NCBI GenBank assembly: GCA_934654805.1
Contig: CAKUGW010000067.1
Location: 1 to 16,513, forward strand
Source of the DNA: an uncultured Kiritimatiellota bacterium
GTDB lineage: Bacteria; Verrucomicrobiota; Kiritimatiellia; RFP12; UBA1067
Reading direction: 5' to 3'
DNA length: 16,513 nucleotides
Shown here: positions 6,482 through 14,588 of the stretch, in pieces
Numbering within the stretch: the first letter of the stretch is position 1
Layout: each line of letters begins with the position of its first letter
Notes under the pieces: generated by a model
The model's input: only the letters and a program-made list of their open reading frames with translations
Databases searched by the model: none
Told to the model about the DNA's origin: nothing
Translations under genes and position numbers: made by a program

Positions 6482-6516
6482 GCACCTTCATGTGCGATTC
6501 TCTCGCCACAACACTT

Positions 6517-7404
6517 TCATTGTTTTGCGTCGAGGAATTCATGTTTTAGGTACTCACCAAACTCTTTTTGCAGCGAACTCAAATGAAACAAGCGATAAGG
6601 ACGGAAGATGCGACTGTCAACCGAATCGTCGTTGCAACACATTAGGAAGCGATTTTTCCCATGCGAGTCATTAAAAAGACGCGCATGGTCGATCCATCGT
6701 TCGACCCCTATCGTAGTTCCGGTTTTCACCTCGAATATGTAGATGCGATCTCTAAAAGCTACGATAAAATCAAACTGGTGAATCCCCCTACCCCGTTCAA
6801 CGTTCAACAGCTCGATCTTAACATCCCGAAAAACGGCGCGGCGTTTGATTTTGAGTTCCAGCAATGTCTTCTCAATCAAATACCGAATGGCATCTTCGGC
6901 CCATCCTCCATTGAAGAACACGTACTGTTCTTTGGGCATTTTTCTTTCAATGTGCAGAGCATCTTTTTCCTTCCGCCAATCCAGCCATTTCAGATTCTTC
7001 AATGCCGTACAGAAATTGCAGATCGCCGTTTTGTCTTCCACAGGCAACCCCGCAATTGAGTATGCTTCGTCCTTCCGATCATAGATATACCGACAAAAAG
7101 GAATCAGACATTTTCTGTAGTCAAGAATGTTCTTCGCCAATCCATACCGAGCCTTGCACACTGCATCGGTTTCCTGTATTCCCGTAATAAGAAACCCCTT
7201 TTCACGGAAGAAAATGGCAAGCTGGCGTGTCGGCTTTGAGTGCAAATACTTGTTTCCTTTGCAAATGCGTTCAATGGCATCCTGTCGTGACCTCTCATCC
7301 TTCAGGAACTGAAGTTCCGCCTCTGCACAAGCCAACGCTTCCTTCAAAATGTTGACTTTATTCTCGCACAAGCGCATATTCTCCGAGTTATTCATTTTTA
7401 TCAC
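6517..7404 (-). CDS. PD-(D/E)XK nuclease, Card1/Can2 (DUF1887)-like catalytic domain, inside the Wadjet locus (295 aa)
   Basis: The C-terminal third shows FFNGGWAEDAIRYLIEKTLLEL (the GGWxE helix), HQFDFIVAFRDRIYIFEVKTG with the catalytic Asp (residue 212) and E-x-K pair (225, 227), then a short tail. This order matches the restriction-endonuclease-like domain of DUF1887/Card1/Can2 nucleases of type III CRISPR systems. No CARF ligand-binding domain is seen. The N-terminus is instead a probable coiled coil (about 15-45) and a helical, perhaps winged-helix region (about 55-155). The GTG at 7404 is chosen because AAGGAGGT stands 6 nt before it; ATG 7395 is the alternative. It follows the broken DUF1016 gene by about 20 nt and precedes jetD, so co-transcription is likely. 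Base composition is more AT-rich than jetC or jetD, suggesting separate acquisition. The function in Wadjet is unknown. Confidence 0.75.
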   Translation of the reverse strand: MIKMNNSENMRLCENKVNILKEALACAEAELQFLKDERSRQDAIERICKGNKYLHSKPTRQLAIFFREKGFLITGIQETDAVCKARYGLAKNILDYRKCLIPFCRYIYDRKDEAYSIAGLPVEDKTAICNFCTALKNLKWLDWRKEKDALHIERKMPKEQYVFFNGGWAEDAIRYLIEKTLLELKIKRRAVFRDVKIELLNVERGRGIHQFDFIVAFRDRIYIFEVKTGTTIGVERWIDHARLFNDSHGKNRFLMCCNDDSVDSRIFRPYRLFHLSSLQKEFGEYLKHEFLDAKQ

Positions 7405-7423
7405 TACCACACCTCCTTCGTCA

Positions 7424-8064
7424 TTATTTCACAATTCTTTTCACCTGCCCACCCAATGCCGCCTCTTCAAGGGCCGCTTGCTCGCGGCGGAGTTCGGCAA
7501 GGAGCTGTTCTTCGGTCGGCAAGACGAGCTTGTATTTCGCGGCAAAGATCCGCTTCTCGTTGAGCGGCAACGTATAGCGGACAAGATCCGTTCCCTTGTC
7601 CGTGCAGAGAACGATGCCGATGGGCGGATTGTCGCCCGAAGTTCTCGCACACTCCACAGCGACTTCCGACATTCTTCGGTGTAATACTGTCGAGCCTCCT
7701 CGTTCTCGACCGTGATCAAAAGGCGATAATGGCTCCAACTCAATTGTTCACACAGTGTCTGAACTTTTGGAAACGAAAGATAGAACTTTCGCATGGCAAA
7801 GAGATTCACGCGCGTAAAGCCCGCGCCGAACTCGGCCGTCAACTTTTCAGCCAATGCGTCAATGAGTCCATCGCCATACGTTGCTTTCGCAGAACCGCCC
7901 TGTTGTTCGACAATCATCTTGCCGACGAGCCAATACGCCTTGACCATCGCGGCATTCGCCGTCTTGTGCACATACCGTCGCGCTTCAACAATAACTTCGC
8001 GCACTTGCGCATAGAAAGCCGATTCGTTCCGCGACAGGCTTGAACCTTTGCTTTTCCTCATCAC
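7424..8064 (-). pseudogene. DUF1016/YhcG-type nuclease gene with internal deletion and frameshift
   Basis: The first reading frame (from GTG 8064 or ATG 8061, with AAGGAGGT 6 nt upstream of the GTG) gives a typical DUF1016 N-terminal domain. It includes MVKAYWLVGKMIVEQQGG, a YGDGLIDALAEKLTAEFG stretch, LFAMRKFYLSFP and LSWSHYRLLITVENEEAR, up to WSVREL. A different frame then gives the family's C-terminus: GDNPPIGIVLCTDK, RYTLPLNEKRIFAAKYKL and LPTEEQLLAELRREQ. The junction lies at about 7635-7650. The missing piece is the PD-(D/E)XK catalytic core. About 210 codons remain, against roughly 340-370 in intact members. The product should be inactive. The gene follows jetC by about 20 nt with a strong ribosome-binding site, so it was once a translated member of the operon. 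Confidence 0.85.
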
Positions 8065-8083
8065 CCTATTACCTCCTTATAAA

Positions 8084-11000
8084 TCAATTGGTCTCTGCCA
8101 ACACCTTCATGCCAACGTCTGAATCTGTCGACGTACCGAAGAGATCGCTTTGCGTGTTTACGTTTCGCCAGACAATCGGACTCAGATGAACGTCAAGATT
8201 CTCGTCCTTGATGACGATGAGCGAGACCGAATGGCTGATCTCGCGCTTGACGCCATCCTGATCGGGCGATGAGACGAACAATTGGAGCCCAAGGTCGTCG
8301 GCGAACGCGAGCAGCTGGTCCCGTCGCGCCGCATCAATGCCATAGAACGCCTCGTCAAAGAGCAGTGGCGCACATTTCGGAGGGTCATTGCGCTCACCGC
8401 CATGATACAGGAACTCCGCCACCGTCAAAATGAGCAGATAGTTTGGCACGGCCTGTTCGCCACCCGAACCGAGGCTCTTGACCTTTCGGTCGATGATGCG
8501 ACCCTCCTCGTTCTCCGTCAGCACCTTGAGCTGGAAGCGGAACCACCGCCGATAGTCGAGAATCTCTGGAATCTGGTCGATTTCGGCGTTTAGGATTTCG
8601 TCTCGGTGTTCTGCTAACGTCTCGCGCAGTTCATCCTTGTCCTCCCCTGAACCTACATTCACGTTGCGTATCTGCTTGACGAACCGCTCGTATGCGGGAA
8701 CGGGCGTCAACTCGAATGTGTAGCGGTTCGACCCAAAGCGGCGCCCCGCCAGTTTTTGCTGAATCCGCCGTGCCAAGTTCTCAATCTGCAGAAGATCACG
8801 ATAGAGCCGATTCATCACCTCGCCCATGAAGATGCGCTCGAAGACTTCGCGGCTCTTCTGGTTGATGGCACCCTTCAATTCAGCGAGCCTTCGCGTCTCA
8901 TCCGCCAGAACCTCGTCCAGTTCGCTTCCGCGCCGATCTGCAAGCCGATTCGCCTCGGCATCGAAGGAAAACGAAAACGTCTCGCCCTTCTGCTCGCGAA
9001 TCATTCGCCGTATTTCCGTCTCGGCCACACGCGCATCGCCAATGCACTGCTCACGCAAGGCCGCAAAATCCGTCGCCTGCACACAGGCGGGGCAGAGCCG
9101 CGCGGCACCATCCGCGATGGACTCGCCCTCTTGCAGGCCATTCGCAAACGCCTCAGCCGACGCCGCCGCGCGTGCCTGTGCGGACGCCGCTTCGGCTTCC
9201 TGTGCTTGACGCATCTTCGTCAGGGTCTCCAGCCGTCCGCGCATCACACCGATTTGCTGCTGGATTCTTTGCGCAGCCTCATCCTTTTGGTGCAGGGTCT
9301 TTGTCGCCGCCGCAATCCGTTTCTCCAGCGATGCGTCGACGCCCTCGGCCCGCATCTTGAGCCGAAGGTCATCCAATTCTTCCTGGACGTCCGCCACCTC
9401 CCGCGCACGCTCCTCGGCGACGGTCTGCGTCCGCGCCCGCAACGTCTCCTGCGTCGCCTCCTGTTCCCGTGCGCGGCGTACGTTCTCGACGGCTTCGCGA
9501 ATCTCGTTCCGCACCGTCTCAATGGCAGATTCCAGTTGCCGCACGGCACGTTCGGACGCTTCTGCGGCCTGCAAATTCCTTTCCGCCGCCTTCTGCGCAC
9601 GCCGGGCAACCGCCAAGTTCTCCTCGGCTTCGCGCTGCTGCCGCGCCAGTTCTGCCGCGCGCGCCTTGCGTCCGATGAGCCGGGGCCGCCCGTTCGGCAA
9701 CGGGGCCGCACGGTCGCGGAACGCCCATGTCTTGATAGACAAGAACGTTCCGTCCTGCGGTGCGCCACTGGACGCCAATTGCCGCGCCAGCAACCTGACG
9801 GCCACAGGATCGGACTCTTCAAACGAGATGAAGTTTCCAAGCCACGGCGTGAGCGCCGTGACATCCCCGCTCACTTCTTCACACACGGCGACAGCAACAG
9901 AAGTTTCCTCCTGCCACGCGAGCTGACGGACGCGATCCGCCTCCTTCTCGTCCGTCACAAGCGTCGCCAAAAATGCCTCACCCACCAGTTGCTCCAGCAG
10001 CGCAAGATGCCGCGCGTCACAGCCGGACGCCGGTTCCAGAAGCTCATACACGCTCCGTACCGAGAGCATATTCTGCCGAAGTGTCGCCTGAAGATCCGTA
10101 AAGCCGGGAATCGCAGGGACATTCTCCTTGCGCGTCCGCAACTGCGCACAGACCTTCTCGGCCTCCTCCGTTGCCGTCGCCGCATCCGTGGCGCGTTGTC
10201 GCGCCTCGTAGCTTCGCGTCATCCGCTCGTCACGAGCCTGACCGAGCGTCGGGCCAAGGGCCGCAAACGCCGGCGCACACGCGGCCGTCTTGTGCAGGGG
10301 ATCTGCCGCGAAAAGCGCGTCCGTGAGTTCACCGCACGCAAAATCCGCTTCGCGGCTCGTTTTCTGAATCGTCTCGCCCGCGCGCCGCAAGGTGTCCGCA
10401 CACAGGGACACGGCCTGTACACGGGCCTTAGCCGCCATTCGCACACGGGCCGTCTCGTCGGAAAGGCGCGCCGCCTCCTCGTCGGCACGACGTCGGCATT
10501 CATTCAGACGCGCCACGACGGACTTCTCACGCCCGAGAAGCCCCGTCGCATCCTTCTGCCGGAGATCGTCCAGCCGTTCGCGCGCGCGTTCCGTCTCGAC
10601 CCGCGCCGCCTGAGCGGACGATTCGAGCTCCTTCACTTCCGATTGGCCCGCCCTCTCGGCAGCCCCAAGCCTTTCGGCTTCCGTTGCCGCACGGACACGC
10701 GCCGCTTCCGCTTCGGCCCACGCGATGACGGACGTCTGAAGCCGTGCATTCGCAAGCTGGTCTCGCCGACGTCTGAGATCCGTCAAGTAACGGGCTCGCT
10801 CGTCAATCTGGTCGAGCCGCCCCTTGCTTTCCTCCAGTTCGCGCAAGCCCGTGAGAAGCGGCTCGAACGTCTCGCGCGCCGGATCTTCCAAAAGTTGCCG
10901 AAAGAGTTCATCGTAGTTCGTTGCGCGCGCGGCGATCTCCCGATAGGCCTTGCCCGTCCGCAAGAGCTTGCAGACATCCGCATACTTGGATTCGCCGCCG

Positions 11001-11578
11001 AAGAGACGCTTGGCAACCGCCTCGCGATAATCGCCGATGTGGCCAAAGTATTTGCCGCCCACAAAGTTTCCGCCCGTCAACGCACGCTTGAACTCGGCCT
11101 GTGTCGCGGCGCGGAGGCGACCTTCTTCCGCAACCGTGAGCGGCAAGTCTCGAACTGGGACAGACGCCACGCCGCCCCAGCTCTGGTAGGCGATATCCAT
11201 CCCTTCTGCCGAAAATCCAACCGCAAGCGAGACGACCTTGTTCGCATCCGTCATCGACCGCAGTTCAACGGCCGCGTAGGTGATGCCCGTCTCGCGCGCT
11301 GCGCGGCCCGTCACGGCGTTGTAGCGGAGGACGATGCCTTGGATTGTGCGTCCACCGGCATCCTTCGCCCCCGCGACACGTGCGGCGGAATTGAATTCCA
11401 TGTCGCGTCCGGCGGAGAGGACAAGATGAATCGCATCGAGAAGCGTCGTCTTGCCGGATCCGTTGTCGCCCAGCAAAAAGAGATGCCCGCCCTCGGGAAT
11501 GTCAACGGTCGTGGTGCCAAGATTGTGAAACTCCACAAGGCGAACGGCCGTGATGCGGTAGTTTTCCGAAACTTTCAT
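8084..11578 (-). CDS. jetC: Wadjet protein JetC, SMC/MukB-like ATPase (1164 aa)
   Basis: JetC is the motor of the JetABC complex, a condensin-like ATPase that extrudes DNA loops. Walker A is GDNGSGKTT (residues 37-45) after a strand-rich start (YRITAVRLVEFHNLGTTTVDIPEGG). Two long Ala/Arg/Glu-rich coiled coils follow, separated by a globular hinge-like region around 440-620. The C-terminal head has the signature-like LGSGGEQ (1036) and Walker B APLLFDEAFYGID (D1075, E1076), as in MukB/COG4913-type proteins. A CPAC pair at about 829-832 in the second coil is unusual. I chose the ATG at 11578 (MKVSENYRI) because it overlaps the jetB stop as ATGA and AGGAGG lies at 11586-11591; the frame open further upstream is jetB DNA in another frame. 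The length suits JetC. Confidence 0.92.
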   Translation of the reverse strand: MKVSENYRITAVRLVEFHNLGTTTVDIPEGGHLFLLGDNGSGKTTLLDAIHLVLSAGRDMEFNSAARVAGAKDAGGRTIQGIVLRYNAVTGRAARETGITYAAVELRSMTDANKVVSLAVGFSAEGMDIAYQSWGGVASVPVRDLPLTVAEEGRLRAATQAEFKRALTGGNFVGGKYFGHIGDYREAVAKRLFGGESKYADVCKLLRTGKAYREIAARATNYDELFRQLLEDPARETFEPLLTGLRELEESKGRLDQIDERARYLTDLRRRRDQLANARLQTSVIAWAEAEAARVRAATEAERLGAAERAGQSEVKELESSAQAARVETERARERLDDLRQKDATGLLGREKSVVARLNECRRRADEEAARLSDETARVRMAAKARVQAVSLCADTLRRAGETIQKTSREADFACGELTDALFAADPLHKTAACAPAFAALGPTLGQARDERMTRSYEARQRATDAATATEEAEKVCAQLRTRKENVPAIPGFTDLQATLRQNMLSVRSVYELLEPASGCDARHLALLEQLVGEAFLATLVTDEKEADRVRQLAWQEETSVAVAVCEEVSGDVTALTPWLGNFISFEESDPVAVRLLARQLASSGAPQDGTFLSIKTWAFRDRAAPLPNGRPRLIGRKARAAELARQQREAEENLAVARRAQKAAERNLQAAEASERAVRQLESAIETVRNEIREAVENVRRAREQEATQETLRARTQTVAEERAREVADVQEELDDLRLKMRAEGVDASLEKRIAAATKTLHQKDEAAQRIQQQIGVMRGRLETLTKMRQAQEAEAASAQARAAASAEAFANGLQEGESIADGAARLCPACVQATDFAALREQCIGDARVAETEIRRMIREQKGETFSFSFDAEANRLADRRGSELDEVLADETRRLAELKGAINQKSREVFERIFMGEVMNRLYRDLLQIENLARRIQQKLAGRRFGSNRYTFELTPVPAYERFVKQIRNVNVGSGEDKDELRETLAEHRDEILNAEIDQIPEILDYRRWFRFQLKVLTENEEGRIIDRKVKSLGSGGEQAVPNYLLILTVAEFLYHGGERNDPPKCAPLLFDEAFYGIDAARRDQLLAFADDLGLQLFVSSPDQDGVKREISHSVSLIVIKDENLDVHLSPIVWRNVNTQSDLFGTSTDSDVGMKVLAETN

Positions 11579-12243
11579 TCGGCGACCTCCTGTTCCGTTT
11601 TCGCCGCTTCCACTGAGCCCGAGATCGGCTCGGCGAGCTGCGCCGCCTGATAGTGCCAAAGGGCCGGCAGGCACTCCCAAATCGTCTCCGCCTCGCTGAC
11701 CGATTCGTCGGCGGACGGCTTCATCTTACGTAGGAAGCGATAGCGTTCCAACGCCGGCATCAGGCCACGCAGGATCTGCCGCACCTTCTCGTCCGTATAC
11801 AGCGCGCGCTTCTCCGGCAGCAGTTCGCGGAACCGCGCCGCCGCGTATTCAAGCCAGTCGCCGAAGCGAATGCGCAAGTTGTCGCGATCATCCGCCGCCA
11901 CGCCCTGTTCGCGAGCCTCCCTCTCAAAGAACTCCAACAGCAGCAGAAAGCCAAGACATTCATCACGGCGCGTGAAGCCGAACATGTCCCGATTCGGTGG
12001 CGTGATCGCCTCGTTGTACCATTTCGGCTTGTAGAGACGTGCGCATTTCGCATCCATCACGAGCGTCCATCCAAAGCACTTGTCGAAGAACGCCGCGAAC
12101 GCCTGACGATACCGCTGCAGCACGAGAAAGGTGCGTTCGTCGTCCGTCTTGTAGAAATACGGCGACTCCATCAGGATGTTCAGGGCCGTCTGCACGAGGA
12201 CGGATGTCTGGTCGCCTCGGTCGAGCAGTTCTTCAATCTTCAT
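11575..12243 (-). CDS. jetB: Wadjet protein JetB, MukE/KITE-like subunit (222 aa)
   Basis: Position between a kleisin-like gene and an SMC-like gene identifies this as the JetB (MukE/MksE-like, DUF4194-type) subunit, which bridges JetA and JetC. The sequence is mostly helical with winged-helix character: MKIEELLDRGDQTSVLVQTAL, then LMESPYFYKTDDERTFLVLQRYRQAF with a strand-rich DAKCARLYKPK, then helices including DECLGFLLLLEFFEREA. Length and the pattern 'helical start, short beta wing, long helical tail' suit the family. Family identity from sequence alone is moderate; context makes it strong. It overlaps jetA by 11 nt at its start and jetC by 4 nt at its end, showing tight coupling. Confidence 0.8.
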   Translation of the reverse strand: MKIEELLDRGDQTSVLVQTALNILMESPYFYKTDDERTFLVLQRYRQAFAAFFDKCFGWTLVMDAKCARLYKPKWYNEAITPPNRDMFGFTRRDECLGFLLLLEFFEREAREQGVAADDRDNLRIRFGDWLEYAAARFRELLPEKRALYTDEKVRQILRGLMPALERYRFLRKMKPSADESVSEAETIWECLPALWHYQAAQLAEPISGSVEAAKTEQEVAE

Positions 12244-13849
12244 GTTCGGATTCCTTTTGCGCTTTCGCGAGAACCAAATCGTTGCAGGTCAACGTGCACC
12301 CGACACCATCCAACGTCGCCGCTTCGGACAGTTCTCGCGCGGTGACATCAAGATAGCGGCGGCCTTTCTCGCCACGGCCAAGGCGCGAGTATTCAATCAA
12401 CTGGACAACATTCGGAAAATCGTCGAACGTCTGCGGAACGAGGGACGAGAGTCGCGTTGTCGATTCTTCGGGATAAAGGGCGCATGTTTTGAGCCAGTCT
12501 TTCAGTCGCGCACCACGCACCTGGGAAATGGAGGCGATATCCGCCTTTTCGCCGACCGTTCGCGGCGTAATCCATGTGACGGTCTTTCTCGCCTTGACCT
12601 TCGCAGAGGCTTTCGGAAGCGGGTGAACCGACTTTGAGCCATCAGATTGTATTTGCGCATCGCCCCGCATCGCCGCCGTCTCCAGCAACCGGCGAAACCA
12701 GCCGTAGGGAACGACATCCTCATCCATTTTCGCAAGTTCGGCAATCCGCACGCCAAGGTCTTCAAGACGATGGTTGCGGCGTTCAAGTTCACGCAGTTTT
12801 GCGTTGAGCTTGCCCCAGACCTTGCGTGCCGAATCGACGATGCGTTGCATCAAATCGACAAGTGCGCCGTCGGGTGCATAGAATCGGGCAGCATCGGAAA
12901 GAATCGCGGCCGCATCGGGAATGCGCATGGACGCGATGTGGCGGAATTTCGACGCCTCGGCGCGAAGGACGTCCGCACACGTTGCCCAACGCGCCGCCTG
13001 ATTCGGACGCCGCAGTTCCGTGAGATCCTGGACGATCTCCTCGCGCAAGACACCGAAGCGCCGCCCGAATCGGTCCAGAAAGAGCGCGAGTTCATCGACA
13101 ACGGGCTTGGCCTCGTCCGCCGCGAACGACTCCGCGCCGAACGAGAGAAGCCGCAGGTTCAGCGCCTGCAATGTCCGCGCAGTCGCATCGACGTAGACGC
13201 GCATCTGCTCGACGCGGTAGAGGACATCTCCGGCGGTATCGGCATCCGTCCCCGTCGGCGTCACCATGCGGAGCTTGCGCCGCAGCTCGTGCAGCAGCGA
13301 GCACTGGAGGTCCAGGAGATTGCCGGTGACGTCGCCGCCGCCCGCATCCAGCGGACGGTTCCGCCGTTCGTCCAGCCACGCGACGAACTGGGCGGCCTCC
13401 TCGCAAAGCCGATAGCGGAACTTCGTGCGGCGATTGTCGCGATAGCCGCGCAGCCGCTCCTTCTCGATTCGCTCGGTGACGAGCCCCCAGTCCTTCAGCT
13501 GGCGGAGGTCGCTCTTGAGCGTCAGCTCGGCAAACGGGTCGGACGTGTCGCCGCAGACGGCGCGGGCGATGTCCTCGTGGAGCGGCTCGGGCTCATGGCT
13601 GCGGCGGAAACCGGCGAAGGCCCGCAGCACGGCCACGTATTCGACGGCCCGTTCGGCGGCGAGAAGACCGCCGAGCTCCTTCGCCTTGCCGCCTAGCCAA
13701 TCCGCCGTCTCGGCGACAAGCGGCGAATCAATCAGCCGGACGGGCCCGGGCGCCGCCAGCCCAGGCCCGTGCACAGCATCCGGTCGCGTACCCGACGTTG
13801 CAAACAGGTCGTCGGCCTCATCTGTCTTCAATTTCCTCACAACGCGCAT
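12233..13849 (-). CDS. jetA: Wadjet protein JetA, kleisin/MukF-like subunit (538 aa)
   Basis: JetA is the kleisin-like subunit that closes the SMC ring and binds JetB. Residues of about 60-170 look like a winged-helix unit: AERAVEYVAVLRAFAGF, a two-helix stretch, LTLKSDLRQLKDWGLVTER and a basic wing (GYRDNRRTKFRYRLCEEA). This resembles the N-terminus of DUF2397/MukF-type proteins. A long helical middle follows (LLDLQCSLLHELRRKLR onward), and the C-terminal winged helix would lie near 430-530 (LKDWLKTCALYP, RYLDVTARELSEAATLDGVGCTLTCNDL). It is the first gene of the locus. The ATG at 13849 gives the full frame, but a TATAAT sequence overlaps that ATG, so a start at GTG 13840 cannot be excluded. 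The subtype assignment (type II-like) rests on the winged-helix resemblance and needs a profile search. Confidence 0.82.
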   Translation of the reverse strand: MRVVRKLKTDEADDLFATSGTRPDAVHGPGLAAPGPVRLIDSPLVAETADWLGGKAKELGGLLAAERAVEYVAVLRAFAGFRRSHEPEPLHEDIARAVCGDTSDPFAELTLKSDLRQLKDWGLVTERIEKERLRGYRDNRRTKFRYRLCEEAAQFVAWLDERRNRPLDAGGGDVTGNLLDLQCSLLHELRRKLRMVTPTGTDADTAGDVLYRVEQMRVYVDATARTLQALNLRLLSFGAESFAADEAKPVVDELALFLDRFGRRFGVLREEIVQDLTELRRPNQAARWATCADVLRAEASKFRHIASMRIPDAAAILSDAARFYAPDGALVDLMQRIVDSARKVWGKLNAKLRELERRNHRLEDLGVRIAELAKMDEDVVPYGWFRRLLETAAMRGDAQIQSDGSKSVHPLPKASAKVKARKTVTWITPRTVGEKADIASISQVRGARLKDWLKTCALYPEESTTRLSSLVPQTFDDFPNVVQLIEYSRLGRGEKGRRYLDVTARELSEAATLDGVGCTLTCNDLVLAKAQKESEHED

Positions 13850-13918
13850 TATATCAAATTCCGTCCGCGTCCCTGTCCAGAAGCAAACGCACTCTTGTCT
13901 CTGCGGCAGGCTATCCGA

Positions 13919-14035
13919 TTACTCTCTGGGCGTTGTGCCGTAGTGGGATGTGAACGCCTTGTAGAAGTTGCGCGCATTGCCATCCGCTTCCAGACGACGG
14001 ACCGTCTGCCAAATGCCCAAAAGCACCGCCCGCGT
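13919..14035 (-). pseudogene. Remnant of an AraC-family regulator C-terminus
   Basis: A minus-strand frame between two stops reads VRRLEADGNARNFYKAF, then TSHYGTTPRE and TAA. The NARNFYKAF...HYGTTPRE pattern is the second helix-turn-helix end of AraC/XylS activators (usual form FxKxFKxxxGxTPxxYR). Upstream, the first helix-turn-helix and the effector domain are absent, so only about 35 codons of a roughly 280-residue protein survive. It lies just upstream of jetA. Nothing else is seen between 13850 and 14055. Confidence 0.55.
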
Positions 14036-14055
14036 TCAATCAGGCATCACGAACA

Positions 14056-14064
14056 TGGTATAAT
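14056..14064 (+). promoter_or_regulatory. Extended -10 promoter upstream of the GNAT remnant and DUF4186 gene
   Basis: TGGTATAAT on the plus strand; a weak TTCAAT lies 18 nt upstream of the hexamer. GGAG before ATG 14098 would serve for translation. The promoter probably belonged to the now-truncated acetyltransferase gene and may now transcribe the DUF4186 gene. Confidence 0.5.
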
Positions 14065-14097
14065 GTGCACCGAGCAGATTCGATGGAGAAATGAGAC

Positions 14098-14193
14098 ATG
14101 GACACCAACTTGAGTTTTAGAAGCGCCGAGCGGAGGGACGTTCCCCTCATCCTTGTCACGGGGGACACGCTTCTGAATCTCGCGAAGGCATGA
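14098..14193 (+). pseudogene. N-terminal remnant of a GNAT acetyltransferase (31 codons)
   Basis: The 31-residue product begins MDTNLSFRSAERRDVPLIL. This matches the very N-terminus of many GNAT enzymes (FRPAxxxDVPLILxFI). It then diverges into VTGDTLLNLAKA and stops. The remaining roughly 130 residues, including the acetyl-CoA loop, are absent. Its TGA overlaps the DUF4186 start as ATGA, so ribosomes may pass directly to the downstream gene. The remnant could now act as a translated leader. Confidence 0.5.
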
Positions 14194-14588
14194 CGCTCGA
14201 CGAGGCATTGGATCGACTGGGGCGCTCGAAGTTCCGAAGCCGTTTCAGGTTGACGGCGTCGGACAGGGCCTACATGGACCGCGTGGGCTTGGAGACGATC
14301 GAGCGCCACGCGGCTGACTTCGTCCGGGAAAGGCTTGCGGCCGCCGTTCCTCCGAATGACGGACGGCAAACGCCGATGCACGGGCATCCGGCCTTCAAGG
14401 CCATGCACGCCACCGCCACCTGCTGCCGAGGCTGCATGGCTAAATGGTGGAAGGTTCCCCAGGGGCGTCCGCTCTCGCCTTCTCTGCAGACGAAAGCCGT
14501 CCGGTTGATCATGGCTTGGATTATCCGAAACCAGACCTGTCCGTATCACCGGCAAACGCGTCCACGAAGCGTAAGACCCGTGGCTTGA
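14190..14588 (+). CDS. DUF4186 family protein (132 aa)
   Basis: The sequence matches the DUF4186 family over most of its length: LDEALDRLGRSKFRSRFRL, YMDRVGLETIERHAADFVRERL, NDGRQTPMHGHPAFKAMHAT, ATCCRGCMAKWW and IMAWIIRN. The conserved His and CC-x-x-C residues suggest metal binding, possibly a treble-clef-like site, but no biochemical function is established. The last 17 or so residues (TCPYHRQTRPRSVRPVA) run past the usual family end into repeat DNA, so the original C-terminus is probably altered. The start overlaps the preceding short frame as ATGA. Confidence 0.82.
   Translation: MTLDEALDRLGRSKFRSRFRLTASDRAYMDRVGLETIERHAADFVRERLAAAVPPNDGRQTPMHGHPAFKAMHATATCCRGCMAKWWKVPQGRPLSPSLQTKAVRLIMAWIIRNQTCPYHRQTRPRSVRPVA

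Noticed and set aside
8756..11650. 964-codon open frame on the plus strand
   Set aside because: It is fully antisense to jetC, whose Walker A, signature and Walker B motifs are clear. The antisense product is Arg/Leu-rich without domain motifs, as expected from GC-rich codon shadowing.
12647..13696. 349-codon plus-strand frame opposite jetA
   Set aside because: Arg-rich shadow of jetA; no ribosome-binding site or recognisable domain.
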